From assembly GCA_002746305.1 (NCBI GenBank), contig NVWV01000003.1:322501-386500 (forward strand): a DNA stretch of 64,000 bases, in the 5' to 3' direction. Each line of letters opens with the position of its first letter. Position 1 is the first letter of the stretch. A program made the translations under genes and the position numbers. Source of the DNA: Bacteroidota bacterium (GTDB lineage: Bacteria > Bacteroidota > Bacteroidia > NS11-12g > UBA9320). Below the pieces are notes generated by a model. That model worked only from the letters and a program-made list of their open reading frames with translations. It ran no database searches and had not been told where the DNA came from. Below, one piece after another: positions 42,492-51,778 of this stretch.

Positions 42492-45368
42492 CTATCTTAT
42501 TACGGTCACGGTTTGTTTGACATTATACCAATGATTGTCAACTCCTTTAGCCCTTATAATAGCTACATACGCCCCCATAGGTATTTCTGTTGCCTTCCAA
42601 CCCTTACTGGTTTGATCAAATTGGGCGATTTTCTGTCCATATCGGTTATAGATATCTACCTTATAGTTTTCAATTCCAAACGTTATGGGTCTATAGACAT
42701 CGTTGAGTCCATCGTTATTAGGGGTTATAGCATTGGGTGAAAATATAACAGGTAAAAAGGGTAAGCAGACGATATTACTTATCGTCTTATTGTTATCGGA
42801 CTTACCGATAACTCTATAACATCGCTCACGCTGAATACCATTGTCATTAGGATTCAAAAGATCGTGGTCAATAAATTCCTGTATGCTATTCTGTCCTTGT
42901 ACATGAGTCCATACTTGTTGTACATCTCCTGTTATTAAGCTGGTTTCAAGACTATAGCTTATTTCATTATCTAAGACCTTCCATCCGAGATAGGGTGAAA
43001 AGTTGATCACCGCAAATTTGTTCGTTCCCTTAATTTCTCCTGAAATCAATATAGGGCCACCTATTCGCCCAATGTGGGTTGCCGTGCCACAACTATCAAC
43101 CGCTTCTGCTGAATACTCAATGATTTGGTTTCTTCTGTTCTCAAGTGTATCAAAGAACACGAGGTATCCATAAGCACATTGATTGGTGGAAATTGTTTTA
43201 ATCAACTGACTATTCTTATAGATGTTATATTCAACCGCTGTTCCATCATTACACTCCAAGATAACGGAGATAACTTCATTTTCTTGAGCATAAGGAGACA
43301 CGTCTTGATAGCTTGCATTGATAATGTGTGAAGTATCAAGGTCAGTAAATCCAGATGAAATATATACCCTAACACTATCGGTCTGGGTAATACAGCCTGT
43401 ATACCCACGGAGTCTTTGTACAATCCAATAATTCCCTGATTCTTTAAAGGTATGCTCCACATAAGGTTCATCCACTGGCACCGTAACCCAGCTATCTCCA
43501 AAATTATATTGTTTTCTAATTGTGTTCAGTGTCACGGTATCAGTAATTGACAGTGTCACGGGAGCACAGCCTTGTATACTATTTATTGCAAATCCAGCTT
43601 TGGGAGCACTTACAACCCTAATGTAACCAATTTTAACAATGGTGCTGTCACAATATCCATTTGAATATTCAAGCGTTACCTCGTAGACTCCAGGTTCTTC
43701 ATATATGTGTGAAGTAATGGTACTAAAGCTAGACTGACTTTTCGTTTCTCCATCCCCAAAAGTCCAGACCCAATTCTCTCCGTTTTGTGGGTGTTTTGCT
43801 TTACTGGTACTGAGATTAATAAACTCAGTTTTTTGATAAGCACACATAACCGTATCTGTAGCTCTAAAATTTGCCACAGGTTTATCAGGTATTCTCACTT
43901 TTATGGTATCAACTTTAACTTCTTTGTAAATCCCTTCGTGACTTTTGAGCACCACTTTATAGACATAGTCTCCATTCTCAGAATAGGTAATTGTTGGTGT
44001 TTCACCTCTGTATGTAAGTACCCCACTTCCTGCCACCTCCTCAGAAAAATAGTGTGCCGATGTATTGGGGAGAGAATAGTCACAGGCATCATTAAAGCTA
44101 ACCGCAGCTTGACAGTTATAGTCATACTTTGGTTGAACCCTAATGTAGTTGTATTTAGAATTACCAAAGGCATAAAAAGCCGCAGATTCCTCAAAAAAAT
44201 ACTTCTTGGATTCCACACTTGGATTAACGCCATTTGATTGTAACAAAGCGTCAAAGTAATATCCGTATCGACCATCCTTATTCCCATTTCTTAGTAATAA
44301 TAGTTCGTTGTTGATACACAACTTTAAGTCAAAAACTTCTCTTGTTAATTGGCTTCTGTCAGACGCATTATTGTCGAAGATTGTTTCGTACAATAGTTCA
44401 CTTGTTAGGCCTGAAAGATCCAACCTACTGACATACGATTTTCTCATATTATTGGAATAATGGGCCTGTACATACGAATAATAAACGTATTTATCGTTTG
44501 ACGAAAATTCACAACTTTGGAAACTTCTTGGAGTTGCGTTGCGGCTATCATAAAGAGCTGTATCGTGCTGACTTAGTGGTTTTGCAACGAATGACAATTG
44601 CCCAGACCCTTTATTAAATAAAAAAACGTTTATGTTATGCCAATCCTCAAGAGGATAAGCATTTCCTCTTACACTAAAATTGTCAATTGATGCAATATAA
44701 TTGCCAGAGGGGCTTCTCTTCAAAATGTCTCTTTGGGCAATGGTATGACGTACATCTGTGTTAGATTCAAAAATGGGATTGTACATACTTAGAAACGTGC
44801 TTACCAGTGATTGGTCAGGAACTTTACTGTCCGAGAAATGAAACGAAGTGAAAGAAGAGCTCGACGTTCGAACAATCAACCAAGCACCTCCAGAAGTGTC
44901 ATTTATGCCCTCAATGCCATAGGTGGTTTGATCTAAAAATAGTTGACGATATTCTCCGGGCACCAGTAAAACACTGCTTCCTCCAATAGTAACTGCTAAC
45001 TCCGTGACTTTAAGAGAGAACACTGGTCTACCAGAAACATATTTATCAAATACCTCTTCAAAAACAAGAATGCTGGAGTCATTGAGTTTTAGCCCTACTG
45101 ACTTGGTTGAAAATGATGTGGGAGAAACCATATTAGTCCCTTTATCATCGACGATATTTCCGAGGACACTATAGGTTAAGTGACCATTGTCGCTTGATTG
45201 CGAATAGCCATTTCCCATGTCATTTCGTTCCCCATAATGCATTTGTATATTATATTCTTCATCAAAATATAAGGCGTCACCTGTTCCAACTAATGCAGTA
45301 AAATTACCAGATTGTCCAAAAGATACTTGGTAAATAATGAGTGCTAATATGACATTGAATGTTTTCAA
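42492..45368 (-). CDS. Large T9SS cargo, gliding-motility-type (type B) C-terminal domain, PKD repeats (958 aa)
   Basis: Signal peptide MKTFNVILALIIYQVSFGQ from a TTG at 45368 (an earlier TTG at 45389 is possible). Residues 20-470 are of unknown, propeller-like character. Two PKD domains follow (WVWTFGDGETKSQSS..YEEPGVYEVTLEYSNGYC and KQYNFGDSWVT..GNYWIVQRLRGYTGC), then a fibronectin-like stretch and the type B domain FSPNAITPNNDGLNDVYRP ... VDIYNRYGQKIAQF. Type B cargo is often adhesin-like. It starts 7 bases after the beta-helix gene, so the two form an operon. Confidence 0.88.
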   Translation of the reverse strand: MKTFNVILALIIYQVSFGQSGNFTALVGTGDALYFDEEYNIQMHYGERNDMGNGYSQSSDNGHLTYSVLGNIVDDKGTNMVSPTSFSTKSVGLKLNDSSILVFEEVFDKYVSGRPVFSLKVTELAVTIGGSSVLLVPGEYRQLFLDQTTYGIEGINDTSGGAWLIVRTSSSSFTSFHFSDSKVPDQSLVSTFLSMYNPIFESNTDVRHTIAQRDILKRSPSGNYIASIDNFSVRGNAYPLEDWHNINVFLFNKGSGQLSFVAKPLSQHDTALYDSRNATPRSFQSCEFSSNDKYVYYSYVQAHYSNNMRKSYVSRLDLSGLTSELLYETIFDNNASDRSQLTREVFDLKLCINNELLLLRNGNKDGRYGYYFDALLQSNGVNPSVESKKYFFEESAAFYAFGNSKYNYIRVQPKYDYNCQAAVSFNDACDYSLPNTSAHYFSEEVAGSGVLTYRGETPTITYSENGDYVYKVVLKSHEGIYKEVKVDTIKVRIPDKPVANFRATDTVMCAYQKTEFINLSTSKAKHPQNGENWVWTFGDGETKSQSSFSTITSHIYEEPGVYEVTLEYSNGYCDSTIVKIGYIRVVSAPKAGFAINSIQGCAPVTLSITDTVTLNTIRKQYNFGDSWVTVPVDEPYVEHTFKESGNYWIVQRLRGYTGCITQTDSVRVYISSGFTDLDTSHIINASYQDVSPYAQENEVISVILECNDGTAVEYNIYKNSQLIKTISTNQCAYGYLVFFDTLENRRNQIIEYSAEAVDSCGTATHIGRIGGPILISGEIKGTNKFAVINFSPYLGWKVLDNEISYSLETSLITGDVQQVWTHVQGQNSIQEFIDHDLLNPNDNGIQRERCYRVIGKSDNNKTISNIVCLPFLPVIFSPNAITPNNDGLNDVYRPITFGIENYKVDIYNRYGQKIAQFDQTSKGWKATEIPMGAYVAIIRAKGVDNHWYNVKQTVTVIR

Positions 45369-45375
45369 TTCAGTT

Positions 45376-47313
45376 TTATCTCGACACAATTATTCTTTTA
45401 GAAAATGTTTTGCCCTCACCTTCAATATATAGAACATAAAGTCCTTCAGTAATGTGAGACACATCGATAGATGATGTAAGTTCACTTAAATCCCAAATTC
45501 CCACTTGAACACCAAAAGCATTAACAAGTTTTATAGTGCCAGTGGCTGGCATAATTGCTTCATTTGTAGCCCAATTAATTGTAGTATTTGCAGGATTCGG
45601 ATAAAGCCTAATATCTTCTTTTTTAACATCATTAACTTTGATAGTCCCGTCATCTAAGTTATTTCTAATGTCTTCCAGCTCATCACACTTAATCTCGCAT
45701 GGTCCATCATCAAACACTTGGGTAAATGTAAATTTAGATTGGTCATTTACTGGAGTAAGAATACCAAAACTAGTCCTTCTATATTCTAAGTCTTTACTTG
45801 AAGCATTTTCAATCTTGTACTGTGCTCCTGAAGAATATATATTTCGTGAAGCTCTATTTGGTGTGTACGGGTTTCGATTTGGTCCAACACCACTATAGCT
45901 TACGTCAATATTGTCGTTACTAAAGTTATTACACATCCACTCAAAGTTACGTAAGTCCCCATCTGCAACGATTCCATACTTTGCATCAACTGTTGTGTTA
46001 GTATTGCCATTTATTATATTATTTCTAACTAAAATCTTTTTTGCTACCCCTTGTGTGTTTCCTCCAACATCCGTAAGTTCTATACTTGAGTGACGTTCTC
46101 CAAAATCATTAGCAAGGGCTTCAGCAGCAAACGTATTATTATATATAAATACTTCTTCTGTTCCATCAATCTTAATCATTCTCATATCATTTCCCGTAAA
46201 TGCGAGGCTAGTAAATTGTTGTCCAACGTCAAAGTCATTTGACTCAAAAGAACAATCATGGATATCGGCACTGACAGTACTGACATCAATGTCCCTAAAA
46301 TTGTCATAAAACGATGTATTGCTTACAGAAATATTATCTGAAATAACAGGAAGGTGCTCGTCGTTTGGGTCATAGGTTAGTATTCCTGTAGATAGTGCAT
46401 GAAATTCACTTTTAAATGTCTGCAGCTGTTTACCATCAACTTTCTGTATAACACACTCACTGTAGCCAGGATCTTTATAAAAAACATTTCCTGCCTCTCC
46501 AACAATTATACTACTTGGATCATACGGCCCAGATGGCCCAAAACTATATTGAGTAAGAACAATTCCTTCACCACGGCCATAGAAAGTACTCGTTCTTGAA
46601 TTGTCAATATTAGTAAATCGACAACCTCCAAAGAAAATGTCATTTGATTCATTAATCCATACAATCAAATGGAGATCGGGAGAATAATTTTGGTCAATAT
46701 TTTTTAGATTGAAACTGACATTATTCAATCGTATGGCAGATGGAGATTGCTTAGTCCCATCAATTCGCAACAACATTAAGTTGTTATTAATTACTGGACC
46801 AGTTCCGTCAATGTCTTCAAAAGATTCAATTATCCCACCTAAAAACGAGACCATTTCACCATTAATGACACAGCCTAATCCTAGAGAAACTCGCCCATGA
46901 ATTGGATTTAGCACACCATAAAATTTTGCTTTTGTATATGGTACAGTGTTATCTGGAATAACATTAAAATGAGGAGTGCCATATTCACCGTAAACAGTAA
47001 CACTTCTCAATGTGATTGTTGAATGCAGTTCTAGAATACCTCCAGGATTGTTAGGGTCTCCAACATTAACATTTATATTTTGAGCTCCTATGAAAAGGAT
47101 ATTCTGATTGATATCCAAGTGCCCTCCTTTTTCCACTATTATCCCCGAAGACTTAGCTAAAATTTTATCTGCAGATGACAAATTGCTATACAAAACCGTT
47201 CCAGGCCCATTAATAATCAATTGAGCTTGAGACAAAAAACCAAAACAGACAAGACCGAGGGTCAAGAATAGATGAACAGGTTTAATCTGATGGTGAACTT
47301 TAAAAAAATGCAT
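45376..47313 (-). CDS. T9SS cargo with right-handed parallel beta-helix (645 aa)
   Basis: Signal peptide MHFFKVHHQIKPVHLFLTLGLVCFGFLSQAQ with the start at 47313; an ATG at 47352 behind a -7-like TACATTCG is the alternative. The body shows pectate-lyase-like repeats of N-rich turns (SNDIFFGGCRFTNIDNS, NISVSNTSFYDNFRDIDVS, ILVRNNIINGNTNTTVDA). The type A sorting domain is IRLYPNPANTTINWATNEA ... LYVLYIEGEGKTFSKRIIV. It may bind or cleave polysaccharide; no catalytic set is evident. Confidence 0.88.
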   Translation of the reverse strand: MHFFKVHHQIKPVHLFLTLGLVCFGFLSQAQLIINGPGTVLYSNLSSADKILAKSSGIIVEKGGHLDINQNILFIGAQNINVNVGDPNNPGGILELHSTITLRSVTVYGEYGTPHFNVIPDNTVPYTKAKFYGVLNPIHGRVSLGLGCVINGEMVSFLGGIIESFEDIDGTGPVINNNLMLLRIDGTKQSPSAIRLNNVSFNLKNIDQNYSPDLHLIVWINESNDIFFGGCRFTNIDNSRTSTFYGRGEGIVLTQYSFGPSGPYDPSSIIVGEAGNVFYKDPGYSECVIQKVDGKQLQTFKSEFHALSTGILTYDPNDEHLPVISDNISVSNTSFYDNFRDIDVSTVSADIHDCSFESNDFDVGQQFTSLAFTGNDMRMIKIDGTEEVFIYNNTFAAEALANDFGERHSSIELTDVGGNTQGVAKKILVRNNIINGNTNTTVDAKYGIVADGDLRNFEWMCNNFSNDNIDVSYSGVGPNRNPYTPNRASRNIYSSGAQYKIENASSKDLEYRRTSFGILTPVNDQSKFTFTQVFDDGPCEIKCDELEDIRNNLDDGTIKVNDVKKEDIRLYPNPANTTINWATNEAIMPATGTIKLVNAFGVQVGIWDLSELTSSIDVSHITEGLYVLYIEGEGKTFSKRIIVSR

Positions 47314-47358
47314 ACAAGAGTTTATAGTTAAAAATGGAGGTTGTTGTTTCATAGACTA

Positions 47359-47366
47359 CGAATGTA
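47359..47366 (-). promoter_or_regulatory. -7-like element TACATTCG
   Basis: One mismatch on the minus strand, 6 bases from the ATG at 47352. It could drive the 47313-42492 operon. Confidence 0.35.
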
Positions 47367-47548
47367 CTAAAATTTTTATTTAGAAAATTTGAATAGGCTT
47401 TAACCAAATACACGACGACTGACTTAAACGTGCAAAAAGGAGATTTTACTGGAATGAATACTGCCTAAAAACAAACAGATTTAAATATCAAAAACAACAA
47501 CAAAAATTATCCTATGAACCTAAAGAAAGAAGCAACTCATTATTGTAA
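47367..47548. other. Non-coding gap
   Basis: No gene of note between the beta-helix operon promoter and repeat copy 4b. An ORF starting at 47514 runs into the terminator and is not credible. A/T-rich, with no further repeat seen. Confidence 0.5.
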
Positions 47549-47608
47549 CCCCAATAAGAGAATAACATTCAAAACTAAAAGGCTCGCTACAATTGTAGCG
47601 AGCCTTTT
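47549..47608 (+). pseudogene. Direct repeat 4, right copy: stranded peptidase stop plus terminator
   Basis: Carries the CCCCAATAA end of the peptidase gene and the terminator core palindrome (47577-47608), with small differences from 41037-41098: a 2-base deletion and a shorter outer stem. The terminator probably now ends the PKD gene transcript or separates it from the operon. Confidence 0.88.
47577..47608 (+). terminator. Terminator, 32-bp perfect palindrome
   Basis: AAAAGGCTCGCTACAATT and its complement, followed by a T run. Copy of the core of the terminator at 41056-41109. Confidence 0.8.
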
Positions 47609-47659
47609 TTTGTAAGTAGATAGTTAATCAGTGAGCTTTATTCAGTTCGTTCTATTTAG

Positions 47660-49558
47660 TTAGTTTTTAAGAAACTTCACAACTGTTTTAGACCCATCAG
47701 CGGCATAAACATGTGCATAGTAAAACCCTGGAGCAAGTAGTGTAATATCCACATTCCCTAGGTTAGTCTTATCTTCTTTCTTTACTATCACACCATCTGT
47801 GTTGTAGATCTCAACATTTGATACTTCTTTCTCCTCAGATGATACTTTTACCTGGTTACGAGCAGGACTAGGCGATACCTTAGCCTCCCAAGTAGGAACT
47901 TCTGATGAAACATTATCTTTGATTGGAGTCGCAGGAGCAACACGTGCAACCTGTGGTTTTGTAAGTCGAACTCCTATAGCAACTCTTTTCTGTATTTGTA
48001 TTTTACATCCTTTGTTTCTATCGGCAACCCATAAAGTCACAACATAAATTCCTTTTTTAGTGTACTTGTGTCGTGCTAACTTACCTCTAGCTTTGGTTCC
48101 ATCTCCAAAATCCCAGTAGTACTTAGCCGATCTAGAACCGTTGCTTCTAGCTTTTACAGCTATCACATCTTTGGCTTGTCTTATAGCAAAATCTGCTTTT
48201 AATCTGCATGGCTTTTCTATGATAATAGTCTTACAGATACATACTTTACATTTTGTAACTGGATCGAAAACAATTAGACATACTTCATACTTACCTGGCT
48301 TTTTGTAGGTATGACGTGCCCCATTTCCAGAAACATCAGTCCCGTCTCCAAATGCCCAGAAATAATGCAACTTATGTCCATTTGCTCGTGCTTTTAGTTT
48401 GATAGATAGTCCATCTTTCTCAAACGCATAGTCCGCTTTTAAGCTACACTCTGGTCGCTTTACTTCAACCTTCTGGCAGTATCTAGTCTTACATACTTCA
48501 CCCGGAGTATCACCTCTAGTGTAAACTATCAAACATACTTTATAGATTCCTGGCTTGTCAAATTCATGTCGTACTGTATCTCCGTTACCCTTTGTACCGT
48601 CACCAAAGTTCCATTCAAATTTCGCAGGTGTTTGGTTTGCTTTAGCCAAGAATTTAAAGGCTTTTCCGTTCTGACGATAAACAAACTTAGCTCTTAGGTT
48701 ACAATCATTATCATCTTCAATTGTTACTTTTTTACATACTCTAGTAGTACAAATTTGATCGTTGGTTGCATTCAGTGCAAAGACTGTCAAACAAACTTCA
48801 TACGAACCTGCTTTGTCATAGTCATGCTTAATTTCAGATCCATGTCCCTTTGTTCCATCACCAAAACTCCATAAAAATCTAGCTGGTCGGTCATTGGCCT
48901 CTGCAATGAACTTTGCTGTATTATCATCCTGTCTAACCTTAAAGGTTGCTTTAAGATCACAAGGAGCTGAAATAATAACTTTCTTGCATACCTCTTTTCT
49001 ACATCCGTAAATGGAATCTTGAGCTATATAACATACTTTATATATTCCTGGGCGAGCGTAAGTATGCTTAACACTATCTTTTCTTTCGATTTGTCCATCA
49101 CCGAATCTAAATCCTGTACTAGCATTGTTACTGTTCGTTTGTCCAATAAACTTAACCGTCATACCGTCTACCACGAAACGGAAATTGGCCTTAAGTCGAT
49201 CACAATCAACAATCTTAACCTTTTTGCAAACCTTAGTAGTACATCTCTGGTTAGTAGAGCTGTTAAAAGCAATTGTAGTTAGACAAACTTCATAATCACC
49301 TGCTGTTGCATAAGTATGTGAAATCTTCTCTCCTCTTAAAAAAGTACCATCTCCAAGTTTAAACCCAAATACTGCAGGTGAATGACTTGATGAAGCCTTG
49401 AGTGATATAGTCTTTGTATTCTGGTTTATTTCAAACCTAAAATCACTACTGCAAGAAGTAGACTGAGCAAAAATTGAACCTACCCAAAATAGGATCGCTG
49501 ATAAGAATAAAACTCTTTTACCTTGTAAGAAGAATTTTGTTGATTTTGTTTGTATCAT
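47660..49558 (-). CDS. T9SS cargo with six cysteine-framed PKD repeats (632 aa)
   Basis: Signal peptide in VLFLSAILFWVGSIFAQ, then six PKD-like repeats of about 75-85 residues, each with a fixed 'GDG' turn (FKLGDGT, FRFGDGQ, WSFGDGT, WNFGDGT, WAFGDGT, WDFGDGT) and a '(H)x(Y/F)xxxGxYxVCL' strand. Nearly every repeat starts with a Cys after the linker and carries a second set C(K)xxxCKKV at its end. A type A-like sorting domain closes the protein (VSPSPARNQVKVS ... GFYYAHVYAADGSKTVVKFL). An elongated, disulfide-stapled surface rod is likely. A 9-bp inverted repeat is just upstream (49562-49596). Confidence 0.9.
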   Translation of the reverse strand: MIQTKSTKFFLQGKRVLFLSAILFWVGSIFAQSTSCSSDFRFEINQNTKTISLKASSSHSPAVFGFKLGDGTFLRGEKISHTYATAGDYEVCLTTIAFNSSTNQRCTTKVCKKVKIVDCDRLKANFRFVVDGMTVKFIGQTNSNNASTGFRFGDGQIERKDSVKHTYARPGIYKVCYIAQDSIYGCRKEVCKKVIISAPCDLKATFKVRQDDNTAKFIAEANDRPARFLWSFGDGTKGHGSEIKHDYDKAGSYEVCLTVFALNATNDQICTTRVCKKVTIEDDNDCNLRAKFVYRQNGKAFKFLAKANQTPAKFEWNFGDGTKGNGDTVRHEFDKPGIYKVCLIVYTRGDTPGEVCKTRYCQKVEVKRPECSLKADYAFEKDGLSIKLKARANGHKLHYFWAFGDGTDVSGNGARHTYKKPGKYEVCLIVFDPVTKCKVCICKTIIIEKPCRLKADFAIRQAKDVIAVKARSNGSRSAKYYWDFGDGTKARGKLARHKYTKKGIYVVTLWVADRNKGCKIQIQKRVAIGVRLTKPQVARVAPATPIKDNVSSEVPTWEAKVSPSPARNQVKVSSEEKEVSNVEIYNTDGVIVKKEDKTNLGNVDITLLAPGFYYAHVYAADGSKTVVKFLKN

Positions 49559-49561
49559 ATT

Positions 49562-49596
49562 GTTTAGTATTTATTTGATTATTGGTCATACTAAAC
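49562..49596. promoter_or_regulatory. Inverted repeat in the leader of the PKD gene
   Basis: GTTTAGTAT and ATACTAAAC, 9-bp arms 17 bases apart, starting 3 bases upstream of the ATG at 49558. Could be an operator or an mRNA hairpin masking the start. Function unknown. Confidence 0.45.
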
Positions 49597-49672
49597 AGTA
49601 CAATGGTTGCTTTAGAACTTAAAAATAAATGTTAAACTGCTGATAATCAGACAATTTAATTTTAAGAAATTC

Positions 49673-50647
49673 TTATTTTTTTCGATCAATTACGTAATCT
49701 ATCAACGCAATTAGATATGCAGTTGAAGATTCAGTCGGTATGGATTCCAAAATATTTTCGGCCTTAATTTTATACTCAATCATCCTTTTTTGAGCATATT
49801 CTATTCCTCCATTTTGATTTACAAATGCTATAACCTCCTGAATTTGTGCCTTAGACTTTTTATCTTTCTTAATAATCTTGATAATCCGTCTTCTTTCACT
49901 CTTATCTGTATTGTTAAGAGTGTAAATAAGGGGCAACGTCATCTTTTTCTCAACAATGTCGATACCCGTTGGCTTACCTATCTTGTTATCACCATAGTCA
50001 AACAAGTCGTCCTTTATTTGAAACGCAATTCCAAGAGCCTCTCCCATTTCAAGCATTTTTTGAAGTAGCTCCTCGCTACCATTCGTGCTATTGGTTCCTA
50101 TACCACAACAACTTGCCAGAAGTGACGCCGTTTTTTTTGTGATAATATCAAAATAGACTTCTTCCGTAATATCCAGTTTGCGAGATTTCTCCATTTGGAG
50201 AAGCTCTCCTTCACTCATTTGTTCAACGGCACTAGAAAGTATCTCAAGTGCCTTAAAGTCTTTGTTTTGAAGTGATAAGAGCAAACCTTTGCTAAGTAGA
50301 TAGTCTCCAACAAGTACTGCAACCTTATTCTTCCATAATGCATTAATAGAGAAAAAACCTCTTCGCATATTGGCCTCATCCACTACATCATCATGTACCA
50401 ACGTAGCGGTATGTAGTAACTCCACCAAAGATGCACCTCTATATGTACTTTCATTAATTTCACCAAAGAGCTTTGCACAATGCAATACAAGCAATGGACG
50501 CATTTGTTTACCCTTTCTTTTTACGATATAATTCATTATCGTATCAAGTAGAGGTACTTTGCTTTTTACATTATCCTTGAATCTATCTTCAAAGGTTTTA
50601 AGCTCTTTCTCTATAGGAGATTTTATATAGTCTAATGTGTTAGCCAC
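49673..50647 (-). CDS. Trans-polyprenyl diphosphate synthase (324 aa)
   Basis: Long-chain polyprenyl synthase that makes the isoprenoid tail of menaquinone. First aspartate-rich motif in LVHDDVVDEANMRRG, second in FQIKDDLFDYGDNKIG. KRKGKQMRPLLVLH at the front and GASLVELLHTATLVHDD are family-typical. The start codon is GTG at 50647. Chain length cannot be judged safely, so no symbol is given. Confidence 0.92.
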   Translation of the reverse strand: MANTLDYIKSPIEKELKTFEDRFKDNVKSKVPLLDTIMNYIVKRKGKQMRPLLVLHCAKLFGEINESTYRGASLVELLHTATLVHDDVVDEANMRRGFFSINALWKNKVAVLVGDYLLSKGLLLSLQNKDFKALEILSSAVEQMSEGELLQMEKSRKLDITEEVYFDIITKKTASLLASCCGIGTNSTNGSEELLQKMLEMGEALGIAFQIKDDLFDYGDNKIGKPTGIDIVEKKMTLPLIYTLNNTDKSERRRIIKIIKKDKKSKAQIQEVIAFVNQNGGIEYAQKRMIEYKIKAENILESIPTESSTAYLIALIDYVIDRKK

Positions 50648-50692
50648 TCAAACAGGTGTGCAAGGTACTATTGAAATTTATGTATAAACAAA

Positions 50693-50716
50693 AAAAGAGA
50701 GCAATTGCTCTCTTTT
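50693..50716. terminator. Terminator, 24-bp perfect palindrome
   Basis: AAAAGAGAGCAATTGCTCTCTTTT between the polyprenyl synthase start and the ExbD stop. It ends the minus-strand exb operon. Confidence 0.8.
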
Positions 50717-50741
50717 AATATCTATAAAATGACTTTATACG

Positions 50742-51206
50742 TTAATCATCACGAAGAACTTTAGATGCTGTATAACTCAACTTAAGAGCTTGCACCTCTC
50801 TAAGCTCTTGTTTTATATCGGTTATCACACCCATTTTCACAGACTTATCCGCCTTTAATGAAGTAGTGATAAAAGGAATTATTGCTTCTTCCTTTTCGGC
50901 ATTTTTACGAATTACATATGCTTGGATATCACCAATGGTAGCAAAAGCATCATCAAGCTGAATACGTGGTGCATTACCTCTTTCCGAATCGATAGGAGGT
51001 CCAACAAATATGTATCGAAGCTTGGATTTCTTTTCTAACTTCTGAACTTCAGACGCCGTGGGAAGCTGCGTTTTTACTTTCATTTCTCTATCCCTCATTT
51101 TGGTAGAAACCATAAAGAAGAATAACAACATGAATACAATATCGGGAAGTGACGATGTATTTATAGCCGGTGTTTCCCGACTGCCCTCTTTTCTAAATTT
51201 TGCCAT
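50742..51206 (-). CDS. ExbD/TolR-family protein (154 aa)
   Basis: Single N-terminal membrane helix (SLPDIVFMLLFFFMVSTKMRD) preceded by a short basic tail, with the membrane Asp of the ExbD family (D in SSLPDIVF), then a periplasmic domain. Part of the four-gene operon (53037 to 50742) that forms a proton-driven ExbB/ExbD-type motor for outer-membrane transport. The stop is followed by the terminator at 50693. Confidence 0.92.
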   Translation of the reverse strand: MAKFRKEGSRETPAINTSSLPDIVFMLLFFFMVSTKMRDREMKVKTQLPTASEVQKLEKKSKLRYIFVGPPIDSERGNAPRIQLDDAFATIGDIQAYVIRKNAEKEEAIIPFITTSLKADKSVKMGVITDIKQELREVQALKLSYTASKVLRDD

Positions 51207-51208
51207 AA

Positions 51209-51772
51209 TTACTGTTTTCCAATGCTAACGGGTTCTGCTTCTGATAGTTTTTTAGGGTATTTTGCCTTAACCATCTTAACCTTCTCTTTGTCCCCTTTCC
51301 TTTTATTAGGCTCTAGTTCTGTATAGAGCATACCAAATTGCTGCATAGAATATTCATCTCTAACTTCTCTATATGCAGCAGTCAACTCATTAAAAACTTG
51401 AACGTACATGTCGTATGACGTACCTCTATCATTTTTAAGTGACACTATTGCGTCTGTTGAAGTAACAGAAAGAGTTGGGTTTCTCCCTTCATTGGTAAGA
51501 TGAGCAACTGTTTTCTGCTTTAATTTATCAATGGTCAAAGGAGCCCCTTCTACCAATAATTGGTCAGAAGCATTGATCAAAACTTCTAGAACATTTCGTT
51601 TTTTCTGTTTTGATTGATCTGGTGGTATATCGGTAATAGGTGGCAAGGAAACAGATAGTCCAGTAGGAACATCCATCGTGGTGGTTACCAAAAAGAATAT
51701 CAATAACAGGAAGGCAATGTCAGCCATAGAACCTGCATTTATTTCTGGAATATCTCTTTTTCTTTTTGCCAT
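51209..51772 (-). CDS. ExbD/TolR-family protein (187 aa)
   Basis: Second ExbD in the operon, with the family helix INAGSMADIAFLLLIFFLVTTTMD (channel Asp in SMADIAF). It is 2 bases upstream of the other exbD. Its C-terminus is a long, charged tail (KRKGDKEKVKMVKAKYPKK) that the sister gene lacks. Two ExbD variants with one ExbB is the usual Bacteroidota arrangement. Confidence 0.93.
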   Translation of the reverse strand: MAKRKRDIPEINAGSMADIAFLLLIFFLVTTTMDVPTGLSVSLPPITDIPPDQSKQKKRNVLEVLINASDQLLVEGAPLTIDKLKQKTVAHLTNEGRNPTLSVTSTDAIVSLKNDRGTSYDMYVQVFNELTAAYREVRDEYSMQQFGMLYTELEPNKRKGDKEKVKMVKAKYPKKLSEAEPVSIGKQ

Positions 51773-51778
51773 TCTATT

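Noticed and set aside
43785..44287. Frames on both strands inside the 958-residue T9SS gene
   Set aside because: They lie wholly within a PKD-rich real gene; compositional shadows.
41037..47608. CRISPR or repeat-array explanation of the terminator copies
   Set aside because: Only two copies, 6.5 kb apart, with coding genes between them.
47514..47620. ORF of about 33 codons before the T9SS PKD gene
   Set aside because: It translates through the duplicated terminator and stop fragment; accidental.
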